64,000 bases of DNA from positions 1,054,001 to 1,118,000 of the forward strand of contig NZ_CANLYK010000002.1 of the NCBI RefSeq assembly GCF_947495325.1, in the 5' to 3' direction. The notes under the pieces are model-generated. The model ran no database searches, had not been told where the DNA came from, and saw nothing but the letters and a program-made list of their open reading frames with translations. Positions 14,231 through 21,825 of this stretch are shown piece by piece. Position 1 is the first letter of the stretch. Every line of letters starts with the position of its first letter. This DNA comes from an uncultured Allomuricauda sp. (GTDB lineage: Bacteria > Bacteroidota > Bacteroidia > Flavobacteriales > Flavobacteriaceae). Both the position numbers and the translations under genes were made by a program.

Positions 14231-15601
14231 ATGTCTGAAAAATTATTTGAAAGAGCATGGGGTCATTACACAACGTTACTTCAAAACTTAATAGATAAAG
14301 GGACACCAAAAACAGGTGTTTTTCAACCTTTTAATTTTGCCAATTTGCTACCCTACAACGCAAATGCAAAAAATTATAACAACTTCTTGCTTTATAATCT
14401 TTCTAACTACATCGCACCTACAGAACCATCTTACAGTAATGAAAATGTTGATGAGCAAGTTTTAACACACCCTTCAAAACTTGAGGACGGTTATGCAAAT
14501 TTTTTGGATGAATTCAATGATTTGTTATTACGCTCGCTTAGTAGTGATTTAAGGAGAAATTACGATGTAATGCGGGATGAGTTGAAGATAGAACAAAATG
14601 AACTAAGAGATTATTTAGTTTATGTAAATGATGAATGGAATAAACATAGAACAAGAACAAATATTCCGCAAGATAGATGGGAATCTGAAAAAATTATTTT
14701 TGAAAGAGAATTTGGCTATTCTATGCAAGTAGATAGATATAAAGAAGAAATCAAGAGAATAAATGTTCGTATAAATGCATTTCTAAAATCAAACACATCT
14801 CGTTCTTTATGGCGGCTTGTAGATGCTAAAGCTTATTTTGACGATTCTAATTATTCGGTGCTTTTACCCCCTTCATCTGTGTTTGACAATAATTCAAGTA
14901 GGCAATATTGGAGGAAATTTAAAATGCAATTCCCAATACTAGATATAGATGAGTTTTTGACTAATTCTTCGAAAATAGAAAGAAGCTTTAAAACAGAATC
15001 AGAAGACTATTCACGAGTAGAAACAAAATGGAAAGTGAAAGGTAAAGCTAGATGGGGTTTGTTCTCTGGTGGCGGAAGTGTTGAAAAGAGAAAACTAGAA
15101 GAATTGACAGAAAAAGAACATTTTGAATTTAATGTTTCTTTTGAAAGATTCGAGGAGGTCGAAATTTATAGAGACCGTTGGTTTCAAGACTCACTTTTTT
15201 CAAGTATAGGAAAAGAATTTCCGCAATATTGGGGTCCAAATGGGATTTTAGGAGCAATTCCGTATTCTATGGTTATGGCTCGTGGAACTAAAATCACAGT
15301 AAAAACAAGTGAAGAATATAAAAAAGTGCTTGAGAAATTTATTAAAGGTGGAGGCTCTTTCGGTTTTGGTTCTTTTTTTGGAGGTAGTGCGGGTTATAGT
15401 AGAGATGAAAAATATATGAACTATCGAAAAGAAGAACAGGGGTTCAGTTTGGAAGATAGCAATACAACAATAAGAATTTTAGGAGCGAGAGTAAGAAGAT
15501 TTAATTGGGAAAATGATTTTAACAAAGATTATTATGCGCCCATGACTTCTGAAACTATTAACTCTGCATATGACAATTTTAAGAAGCAAAATAAAGGCTA
15601 A
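14231..15601 (+). CDS. 456-aa unknown protein, first gene of a two-gene cassette
   Basis: I do not recognise this protein. It has no signal peptide or classic membrane helix. Residues about 100-190 are a charged helical region, possibly coiled coil (YDVMRDELKIEQNELRDYLVYVNDEW). The C-terminal half has two glycine-rich patches, GLFSGGGSVE (about 280) and GGGSFGFGSFFGGSAGYS (about 380-400). These flank a repeated-looking plan: a charged beta segment, EVEIYRDRWF..SLF, then GAIPYSMVMARGTKITV. Such Gly/Phe patches can form membrane-active hairpins, but that is only a suggestion. Its stop overlaps the start of a lipoprotein gene (TAATG). Neighbours are the nuclease and replication-type genes. Confidence 0.75.
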   Translation: MSEKLFERAWGHYTTLLQNLIDKGTPKTGVFQPFNFANLLPYNANAKNYNNFLLYNLSNYIAPTEPSYSNENVDEQVLTHPSKLEDGYANFLDEFNDLLLRSLSSDLRRNYDVMRDELKIEQNELRDYLVYVNDEWNKHRTRTNIPQDRWESEKIIFEREFGYSMQVDRYKEEIKRINVRINAFLKSNTSRSLWRLVDAKAYFDDSNYSVLLPPSSVFDNNSSRQYWRKFKMQFPILDIDEFLTNSSKIERSFKTESEDYSRVETKWKVKGKARWGLFSGGGSVEKRKLEELTEKEHFEFNVSFERFEEVEIYRDRWFQDSLFSSIGKEFPQYWGPNGILGAIPYSMVMARGTKITVKTSEEYKKVLEKFIKGGGSFGFGSFFGGSAGYSRDEKYMNYRKEEQGFSLEDSNTTIRILGARVRRFNWENDFNKDYYAPMTSETINSAYDNFKKQNKG

Positions 15602-15924
15602 TGAAAATATATATTTCCTTAATCGTTCTTTTTTTATTTTTTACTAGTTGTGTGTCTATCAAATCCTATCAGCTTGGCAGAAATTATAGTGATGATTTAA
15701 ATGACCCAGACCGAATAGAACTGGAAAGAAAACTAGATGGATTAAAAGAGATTTTAAATAATAATTGTACGGAATCAAAATTGGTTTATGTAGTCAGCGG
15801 TCAACACCTTACAATCAAGATGAAAAATAGATGTAGCAAAAAGTTGGATTCAATAATCTACTATACTCTTTGCACCAAGTTTTCAGATAAGGGGTGTGGT
15901 TTGCTTGTAAAAGAACATTTATAA
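15601..15924 (+). CDS. small lipoprotein coupled to the 456-aa protein
   Basis: This 107-residue protein has a type II signal peptide: KIYISLIVLFLFFTSC, with Cys17 as lipidation site. The mature part is short, charged and contains four further Cys (NNNCTES, KNRCSKK, YTLCTKFSDKGCG), which could form two disulfides. The ATG overlaps the upstream stop by one base, so the two proteins are made together. A lipoprotein partner to a soluble protein with membrane-active-looking patches could be an immunity or anchoring factor. This is inference only. Confidence 0.75.
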   Translation: MKIYISLIVLFLFFTSCVSIKSYQLGRNYSDDLNDPDRIELERKLDGLKEILNNNCTESKLVYVVSGQHLTIKMKNRCSKKLDSIIYYTLCTKFSDKGCGLLVKEHL

Positions 15925-15948
15925 TTTTTTCAATAGCTAGTATATCAA

Positions 15949-16012
15949 CCGTTTTCCTGTCCATAACTAAGTTATCCCCATAATTTGTGATTGCTTTAGG
16001 GGATGAAAACGG
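15949..16012. other. nested inverted repeats upstream of the HTH gene
   Basis: CCGTTTTC (15949-15956) pairs with GAAAACGG (16005-16012), and ATCCCC (15974-15979) with GGGGAT (15999-16004); the right arms are contiguous. The spacer TAACTAAGTTATCCCCATAA is AT-rich. The position before a replication-type HTH gene would suit an origin or operator. The rest of 15925-16248 has one more hairpin and no ORF. Confidence 0.4.
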
Positions 16013-16067
16013 GAAAACTGAATAACGATTCAAATTTTTGGAGAAACACAACGAAATAACAGGCAAG

Positions 16068-16090
16068 AAAAAAACCGCCGAAGCGGTCTT
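16068..16090 (-). terminator. terminator-like hairpin ACCGC-CGAA-GCGGT
   Basis: A 5-bp stem with a tetraloop (16074-16087) is flanked on the minus-strand exit by seven T, and on the plus-strand exit by CTTT and an A-run. It fits best as a minus-strand terminator, although no leftward gene lies immediately upstream. Confidence 0.45.
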
Positions 16091-16248
16091 TAAAAAATCT
16101 TTATCTAGGCAATGCAACCTGAACTGAACACTCACAGCATCGCCTAATATAAAGAGCGATGCAAGAAAAAAATGATTTCTTGTAACAGTTTTTTGCGACC
16201 TTAATGCAACGGTGCAATTTTCTTCCCTTTTTGGAAAGGAAACACCCA

Positions 16249-16803
16249 ATGAAACACCTTGCGAACATCGGAAACATCCGATTACTAAATGCCCCCTACT
16301 CACAAAAACAAAAGCCTGATGCGCCAAAGCGAAAATCCTTGGAGCTGCAATCACCTAATTTTGGTTTTGTGAAACCCGTACAACAGGACTTTGTGCGAAA
16401 CCCCCGTTTAATGCCTATGACCCGTTGTATGGTGCTTATGCTTTTAGGATGGGCAGGACAAGAACAGCCTTTGGAAACCACTATGGGAATTATTGCCAAG
16501 AAGCTAGGGCGCAGCGTTCGCCAAGTACAACGCTATCTAAAGGATGCAATAGAGGAAGGTTATTTGTTTTATAGCCGCACTAAAAACCGTTGGGGCTATT
16601 ATACAGGAATTAAAATACACCTGAATTTCTTTGCCCTTAAACCTTCCAAGCCGAAAAAGCGCAAAAAACAGGGTAAGACATATAAGCCCGACACTAATAG
16701 TAATTATATATATAAAAGGGAAAACACGCCCCAAGAACAAGATTTTTTAGATAAACTGAATTTAATGGCGACTAGAAACGGTATTGTTTTACATCCTGAT
16801 TGA
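16249..16803 (+). CDS. HTH protein of plasmid replication-initiator type
   Basis: This is a 184-residue protein from ATG 16249; the frame opens at 16204, but AAAGGA 8 bp before 16249 decides the start. The core RNPRLMPMTRCMVLMLLGWAG..LETTMGIIAKKLGRSVRQVQRYLKDAIEEGYLFYSRTKNRWGYYTGIKIHLNF is a winged helix (HTH_36 class) found in proteobacterial plasmids and integrative elements, usually annotated as replication or helix-turn-helix protein. A basic tail follows (KPSKPKKRKKQGKTYK). With the primase nearby it may start autonomous replication of the excised circle. DNA binding is near certain; the replication role is inferred. Confidence 0.78.
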   Translation: MKHLANIGNIRLLNAPYSQKQKPDAPKRKSLELQSPNFGFVKPVQQDFVRNPRLMPMTRCMVLMLLGWAGQEQPLETTMGIIAKKLGRSVRQVQRYLKDAIEEGYLFYSRTKNRWGYYTGIKIHLNFFALKPSKPKKRKKQGKTYKPDTNSNYIYKRENTPQEQDFLDKLNLMATRNGIVLHPD

Positions 16804-16834
16804 ATAACTAGGTTCATTTTTAGCGTAAAATTGA

Positions 16835-16852
16835 CTTTCGCATAAGCGAAAG
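16835..16852. other. 7-bp perfect hairpin CTTTCGC-ATAA-GCGAAAG
   Basis: A compact dyad lies in the 199-bp gap between the two HTH genes. No T-run follows, so an operator or origin element is more likely than a terminator. The gap has no ORF. Confidence 0.35.
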
Positions 16853-17002
16853 AACTTTGTTTTGACTAGCTAAAAGAAAAAGAACAAGAATTTTGTGGAT
16901 GAAGCTTGAAGTATAGATGTATTTATCCTATTCGTTCGGTAAACTGTTTCATAAACGTTTTAAAGAACGATTGGCAACCCCCTAAAAGAACAGGAAAACC
17001 CC

Positions 17003-17416
17003 ATGTATTTTTCAATTGGACAGGCAGCCAAAGCAACAGGAAAAAGTAAATCTACCATATCCAAAGCCTTGAAATCAGGTAAAATATCGCATATCGGTAA
17101 AGAAGGTAATGCCTATAAGATAGACCCTGCCGAATTGTTTAGGGTGTACCCTAAAAGCGAACAACGAAACGTTGCAAACGAACAATCGGAAACCCCAAAA
17201 GGGAACATCGAAACACAACACAAAATCAAAGTGTTAGAGGTGCAACTTGAAGCAGCAAATGAAAAAGTAAATGCCTTAGAAGCGGATAAAGAAGATTATA
17301 AATCCCGATTGGATAAGGAAAGTGAAGAACGGTGGAAACTGTTCGCACAGCTTACACACGAACGAAAAGAAACCCCTGTTAAAAAGGGGTTTTTCGGACG
17401 GTTATTTGGTAAATAG
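17003..17416 (+). CDS. HTH/coiled-coil DNA-binding protein, plasmid type
   Basis: This 137-residue protein starts with a helix-turn-helix (FSIGQAAKATGKSKSTISKALKSGKISHIGKEGNAYKIDPAELFRVYP, 3-52). A linker and a coiled coil follow (HKIKVLEVQLEAANEKVNALEADKEDYKSRLDKESEERWKLFAQL, about 73-117). The C-terminal tail KKGFFGRLFGK is short, basic and amphipathic and could touch membrane. This architecture is common on broad-host proteobacterial plasmids, next to rep or par genes, where it is thought to act in replication or partition control. It is convergent with the primase, 7 bp apart. Confidence 0.75.
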   Translation: MYFSIGQAAKATGKSKSTISKALKSGKISHIGKEGNAYKIDPAELFRVYPKSEQRNVANEQSETPKGNIETQHKIKVLEVQLEAANEKVNALEADKEDYKSRLDKESEERWKLFAQLTHERKETPVKKGFFGRLFGK

Positions 17417-17423
17417 AATGGAA

Positions 17424-18404
17424 TTATAGTTCCATTTGTAAATTGTCGTTTTGGTCATGGTCGTGATATTTAATAGGGCGCATTTCGATACGGTGCATTT
17501 CTTTTGTAGCGACCCAAGAAGCGTTCAAATCCTCAAAACCATAAAAGGTATCACGAGCATCATACACGGCAAAGGGCAGGGCGGTAAAATGCGCCGTTGC
17601 TTGTTCTACCGCTTCGGAAGCCTTTGAACCTTCGGGTTCATTATCGAGCCACAAGACTACATTTTGAACCGTTATATCTTTTCGCAAGAAATCCGCAGCT
17701 TGCTTCGCCATTTTGGTTGAATTTAAGACAATGCAACGCATTCTGGCATCCGTTTGTTCGGTCATCATTAAGTAGCTTAGATAATCAAACATTCCTTCAA
17801 AAACGTTTACCGTGTTCGCCGCTTCACCGTTTCCTCGAACGTTAGCGAACCCATTGGGAGCGATAACCGTTTTCATGTATTTGTTACGAATTGACCAACC
17901 GCCCGAAACGTTTTGCATACCAAGCCCGAAAAATTCCTTTTCCGTTTCGGTATCAAAATAACGAACCTCTTTTAAATGTTTTCGTGCGACCTTTTGGGAA
18001 ATGCCACGTTGTTCAACATAGCTCATTAAAGCGGGGTTCATAATGACCCCTGATTTTCTAACTTCATAACGGGGTTTCTTTTGCTCATATTCACCCGTGG
18101 AATGCGTTCGTTCTATTTGGGGCAGGGAACTACCGCCAATATGGTCGGATAGCCATGTGAGCGCACCTGATACGCTTGTGTTGCCGTATTCCATTACAAG
18201 GTCTATGACCGAACCGCCTTTATCCGTACCAAGGTCTTGCCAAACATTCTTTTGATGATTAACGGAAAAACTAGGGGTGCGTTCCGTTCGCAAAGGGTTC
18301 TCAAACCATTGTTCCGAACCGCCCGAATGTTTACCTAAAGCCTTATAACCCATGCTTTTTAGCACCGTTTCTAAAGGTATTTTATTGGCTTGTTCGCAGT
18401 TCAC
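17424..18404 (-). CDS. toprim-domain primase of mobile elements
   Basis: This 326-residue protein should synthesise primers on transferred single-stranded DNA or at the element's origin. An N-terminal CHC2-like domain (about 15-90) is recognisable from ENPLRTERTPSFSVN and GGSVIDLVMEYGN, but the zinc-binding Cys/His are missing, as in other Bacteroidota mobile-element primases. The toprim domain (about 195-290) has E203 (FEGMFDYLSYL), D207 and D254 (VVLWLDNEPEGS). It ends 7 bp from the convergent coiled-coil gene and starts 12 bp after the end of res, so read-through from the R-M operon may express it. Confidence 0.88.
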   Translation of the reverse strand: MNCEQANKIPLETVLKSMGYKALGKHSGGSEQWFENPLRTERTPSFSVNHQKNVWQDLGTDKGGSVIDLVMEYGNTSVSGALTWLSDHIGGSSLPQIERTHSTGEYEQKKPRYEVRKSGVIMNPALMSYVEQRGISQKVARKHLKEVRYFDTETEKEFFGLGMQNVSGGWSIRNKYMKTVIAPNGFANVRGNGEAANTVNVFEGMFDYLSYLMMTEQTDARMRCIVLNSTKMAKQAADFLRKDITVQNVVLWLDNEPEGSKASEAVEQATAHFTALPFAVYDARDTFYGFEDLNASWVATKEMHRIEMRPIKYHDHDQNDNLQMEL

Positions 18405-18416
18405 TTCAACGTTTCC

Positions 18417-21077
18417 TTATTTTTCTACAAGCTGCCCAACCTTGTTTACTACTTTGTATTCCAGTTTTTCAAATTCTTTGAAATGGGCTTTACCACATTT
18501 GATTTTTAATTGTTCATCGCCACTAAGTTTTGATAAATCAACTTCGGGCGTTCCTGTATCTTTAGTTTCGGCAACGAAATAAATTTTATTGTCGTCCTGA
18601 AATACCAAAGCCCAATCTGGATTATAATTTCCAATAGGCGTAGGAATCTTAAACCAATTCGGCAATTTGAAATAGAACTTTATTTGGTCGCTTGTTTCAC
18701 AATCGGCTGCAAATCTACTTTCAACACCTGAATCCAAGGGGATAAATTCCTCATATATGGTTTTAGTCGTATCTGAAACATTAAACGTAAAATCATTCAA
18801 ATACACTTCTAATTCTTGTGCTTCAAACAACGCCATTTCATATTCAGAACTGCCAATATGTTCATATTTGATTCCGTCTATCATAATTGCATACAAGGCT
18901 CTTTTGATAGCCTGTGCAGCAAGGTCTAGGAATAATTGCGGGTTTACCAGTATATCGCCAATACGCCCCGACTTGCTCAAAATTTCCTGAATGGTAGAAC
19001 GTGTTAACTCTGTTTTACTTTGGATATAACCCAACACATCGGGAATCTGCCACGTATGCCCTTCATAGCTTTCTAAACGTTCGCCCTTGTACTGACCGCC
19101 AACGCCTTCGGTTTCATCCATTGTTACAGCCGTTTTTATGGAGCGCAGGGCAGGGGCTTTGATTTTAGGTAGTTCGCTGATAACTTTAGCAGCCGAAACA
19201 ATCAAATCACTTGTATTATAATCTACCCGATAGGTCGTTTTTTGTTTCAGCTTTTCCCATATTTCTAAAAATTTTGGGTCAGCTTCAAAGCCCTTCCGAT
19301 ATTTAATCGGCGTGCGTTCTCTTTTGTTTTTGATACGTCCTTGGAAAGAAACACCGCAATCATCTTCGATTTCTTTTTGTAATGTCTTAGCAAAATCATC
19401 ATAGGATTCATTAGCAATGACAGTTAAGCGGTTAATGTTTTGGTCATAGGTTCGTTTTCCTTTTTGGTCAACTGCCAAGCGCAAGCCCCTTCCTATTTCC
19501 TGACGTTTTTTAATTTCTGATTTCGTTTCGTTTAAGGTACAAATCTGAAATACATTAGGGTTATCCCAACCCTCACGAAGTGCAGAATGCGAAAAGATAA
19601 ATCGTAAAGGATTATCTATATTCAATAGCTTTTCCTTGTCCTTCATTATCAAGCTATATGTATCATCATCGGCTTTGGTAACACCGCTCGTATCTTTTAT
19701 TTTCCCTTTTTTATCTTGGGAGAAATAACCATTGTGTATTTTATCAATCGGGAATTTATCTAATTCTTTGAAGGCTTTTTGCGCCGCATATTCCGTATAG
19801 ATTTCCTCGAACCATTGGGCATATTTGCCGTCTAAAGGATTACCATTGCTATCGTATTGCCTGTAATTTGCAACCCTATCAATGAAAAATAAAGAGAGTA
19901 CTTTAATGCCTTTTTTACTAAGCCTTTTTTCTTTTTTTAGGTGTTCTTCTACAGTTTTTCGTATTTGAAATTTCATAATTTCATCGGAAAGACCACCTTG
20001 GCTATCCCCTTGGTATAAAACTGTACCATTAGAAAGAGATATACACTCGTTCGATGCATCTATTTCCTCAACAATATAACCATCCGCATATATTTCCCGT
20101 TCGTTTGATAGGGCGTATAAATCTTTACCAACTTCTACAGAAACTTTTTTCTTTTTCACACCGCCATTATCGTTGGCATTGATGAATAGTTTTGCAGTTA
20201 CTTTGGTTTTTGTCGCCGTAATACTGTCAACGGCTATAAAAGCATCATTAAAGGCGTTTTCCTCAACAATGGAATCCACTTCAATTTGTTTTACCAAACC
20301 TAAATCATAGGCTTTTACGGGGTTGAGGCTATAGGTTAAATTATACTGGTTTTTATGCGTGGCGGAATAGCGAAGCGTACAAAGCCCTTTTAGGTTTTCA
20401 ATGGCTGCGGTTCTTTTTTCCGTTTCCATGTTTTGCGGTTCATCTACTATAACAAAAGGGTTTACCGCTTGGATAAATTGCACAGGCTTGCGCCCGTTCA
20501 GTTTATCGTTTGGCTTATTGATGATATTTTCATCCTTGGCAAAGGAATCAATATTGATAACTAAAACCTCAATCGTATTGGTGGTAGCAAAGCCTCTTAA
20601 AGTAGAAGGTTTTCCACTATCATAGACCTGAAAATTGACAGGCACATTATCATATAGATTTTGAAAATGTTCATAGGTTATTTGCAGATTTTTCAAAACA
20701 CCCTCACGAATAGCAATTGAAGGTACAACGATGACAAACTTTTTAAAGCCGTAAAGCTTATTAAGTTCATAAATTGTTCGAAGGTAAACGTATGTTTTTC
20801 CCGTTCCCGTTTCCATTTCAATAGAGAAATTCATCCCATCTAATTCAGAAGACTTTTCAATTTCATTATCTTCTTGAATGCTTTGTAAATTGGATAATAT
20901 TTGACTTTCGGAAAGTATCAATTTATTGCCTACACCAACAATAGAATGTAGTTCACCATCAACATTTAAATCATATTCCATTAAAGAATCGTCAGAAGGT
21001 TGACCCTCAAATAAATCAGTTATTGATTTAATAGCATCTTGCTGAAATTTTAAGTTTGGTTCAAATTCAATCTTCAT
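18417..21077 (-). CDS. res: type III restriction enzyme, Res subunit
   Basis: This 886-residue ATP-dependent helicase-nuclease cuts DNA when two unmethylated sites signal to each other. The N-terminal superfamily 2 motor has Walker A METGTGKT (88-95), motif II VDEPQ (211-215) and a late motif EIGRGLRLA. The C-terminal PD-(D/E)XK nuclease is visible as PDWALVF..IYFVAETKDTG (about 840-860). The length is slightly short of the classical 970 or so residues. It is the last gene of the operon and overlaps the 252-aa gene by 11 bp, so the subunits are made in step. Confidence 0.93.
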   Translation of the reverse strand: MKIEFEPNLKFQQDAIKSITDLFEGQPSDDSLMEYDLNVDGELHSIVGVGNKLILSESQILSNLQSIQEDNEIEKSSELDGMNFSIEMETGTGKTYVYLRTIYELNKLYGFKKFVIVVPSIAIREGVLKNLQITYEHFQNLYDNVPVNFQVYDSGKPSTLRGFATTNTIEVLVINIDSFAKDENIINKPNDKLNGRKPVQFIQAVNPFVIVDEPQNMETEKRTAAIENLKGLCTLRYSATHKNQYNLTYSLNPVKAYDLGLVKQIEVDSIVEENAFNDAFIAVDSITATKTKVTAKLFINANDNGGVKKKKVSVEVGKDLYALSNEREIYADGYIVEEIDASNECISLSNGTVLYQGDSQGGLSDEIMKFQIRKTVEEHLKKEKRLSKKGIKVLSLFFIDRVANYRQYDSNGNPLDGKYAQWFEEIYTEYAAQKAFKELDKFPIDKIHNGYFSQDKKGKIKDTSGVTKADDDTYSLIMKDKEKLLNIDNPLRFIFSHSALREGWDNPNVFQICTLNETKSEIKKRQEIGRGLRLAVDQKGKRTYDQNINRLTVIANESYDDFAKTLQKEIEDDCGVSFQGRIKNKRERTPIKYRKGFEADPKFLEIWEKLKQKTTYRVDYNTSDLIVSAAKVISELPKIKAPALRSIKTAVTMDETEGVGGQYKGERLESYEGHTWQIPDVLGYIQSKTELTRSTIQEILSKSGRIGDILVNPQLFLDLAAQAIKRALYAIMIDGIKYEHIGSSEYEMALFEAQELEVYLNDFTFNVSDTTKTIYEEFIPLDSGVESRFAADCETSDQIKFYFKLPNWFKIPTPIGNYNPDWALVFQDDNKIYFVAETKDTGTPEVDLSKLSGDEQLKIKCGKAHFKEFEKLEYKVVNKVGQLVEK

Positions 21078-21825
21078 TATTGGCTTCTTTTATTTTCTTG
21101 AAAATTTCGATAGAATCTAAAGCATACTCAAAAGGAATTACTAAATAATCGGACTTGCTTGATAATCTTTCAATTGAAACTTCATCATCAGGTATAAATG
21201 ATTTTTCCTTCGTTATTTTATCATTCAAAAACATTTCTTTGGTTGCACCACCAGTTAGAAAAACTTCGAAATTATTTTTATCTATTCTTTGGTTAAATTC
21301 ATTAAAGTCAAAAGGGAATAGCGTTCTACAGTAAATGTCTTTCGTTTGTTCACCACTTTTATAATTATTGGAATATGGTCCAATAATATCAAACTGATAT
21401 TCAGGATTACAAATAGCAAAAACTAACCCATTTCTAGGAAATGAAGACCTAACCTCAATCGTTACTTCATTTTTGATAGTTTTTAAATCAATTTGATTAG
21501 CTAAATCATCAAGTTCTGTTTCAGTAACCAAATGGTCTATATTACTAAGGTTCAGGTATGTTTTCCATAGATATTCCGCTATCATTCCTGCAACAGAATT
21601 AGTCAGTACTCTAGTGTAATTTCGATTTTTAGCTGAATCATTTGCTGCGCCATGATTTACTAAATCTGCTAATTCTTTACCCTTTTTTTTCAATTCATTT
21701 AAAATGAACTTATCGTATTTATTTGTTTCAGGATTAAAAGAAAATTTACAGCAATAGAAGTCAGTTTTCCTTTTGGTAAGAGGAATATCCTTTTTGCAAT
21801 CTATTTTTAAAATATCAACATTCAT
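21067..21825 (-). CDS. unknown protein embedded in the type III R-M operon
   Basis: This 252-residue soluble protein lies between mod and res. It shares one base with mod (TAATG) and 11 bp with res, so it is part of the same translational unit. I do not recognise it as a named family. A stretch from E84 (GMIAEYLWKTYL) through D113 (NQIDLKTI) to E124-x-R126 (VTIEVRSSF) has the order of a PD-(D/E)XK-type core with Arg in place of the usual Lys. Later landmarks are FDIIGPYSNNYKS and FLTGGATKEMF. It could be an accessory nuclease, a specificity or assembly factor, or an inhibitor. The nuclease-fold reading is a hypothesis. Confidence 0.8.
   Translation of the reverse strand: MNVDILKIDCKKDIPLTKRKTDFYCCKFSFNPETNKYDKFILNELKKKGKELADLVNHGAANDSAKNRNYTRVLTNSVAGMIAEYLWKTYLNLSNIDHLVTETELDDLANQIDLKTIKNEVTIEVRSSFPRNGLVFAICNPEYQFDIIGPYSNNYKSGEQTKDIYCRTLFPFDFNEFNQRIDKNNFEVFLTGGATKEMFLNDKITKEKSFIPDDEVSIERLSSKSDYLVIPFEYALDSIEIFKKIKEANNED

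Noticed and set aside
15815-16354. 179-aa minus-strand ORF across the lipoprotein end and HTH gene start
   Set aside because: It overlaps two supported genes and the nested dyads; it has no recognisable domain.
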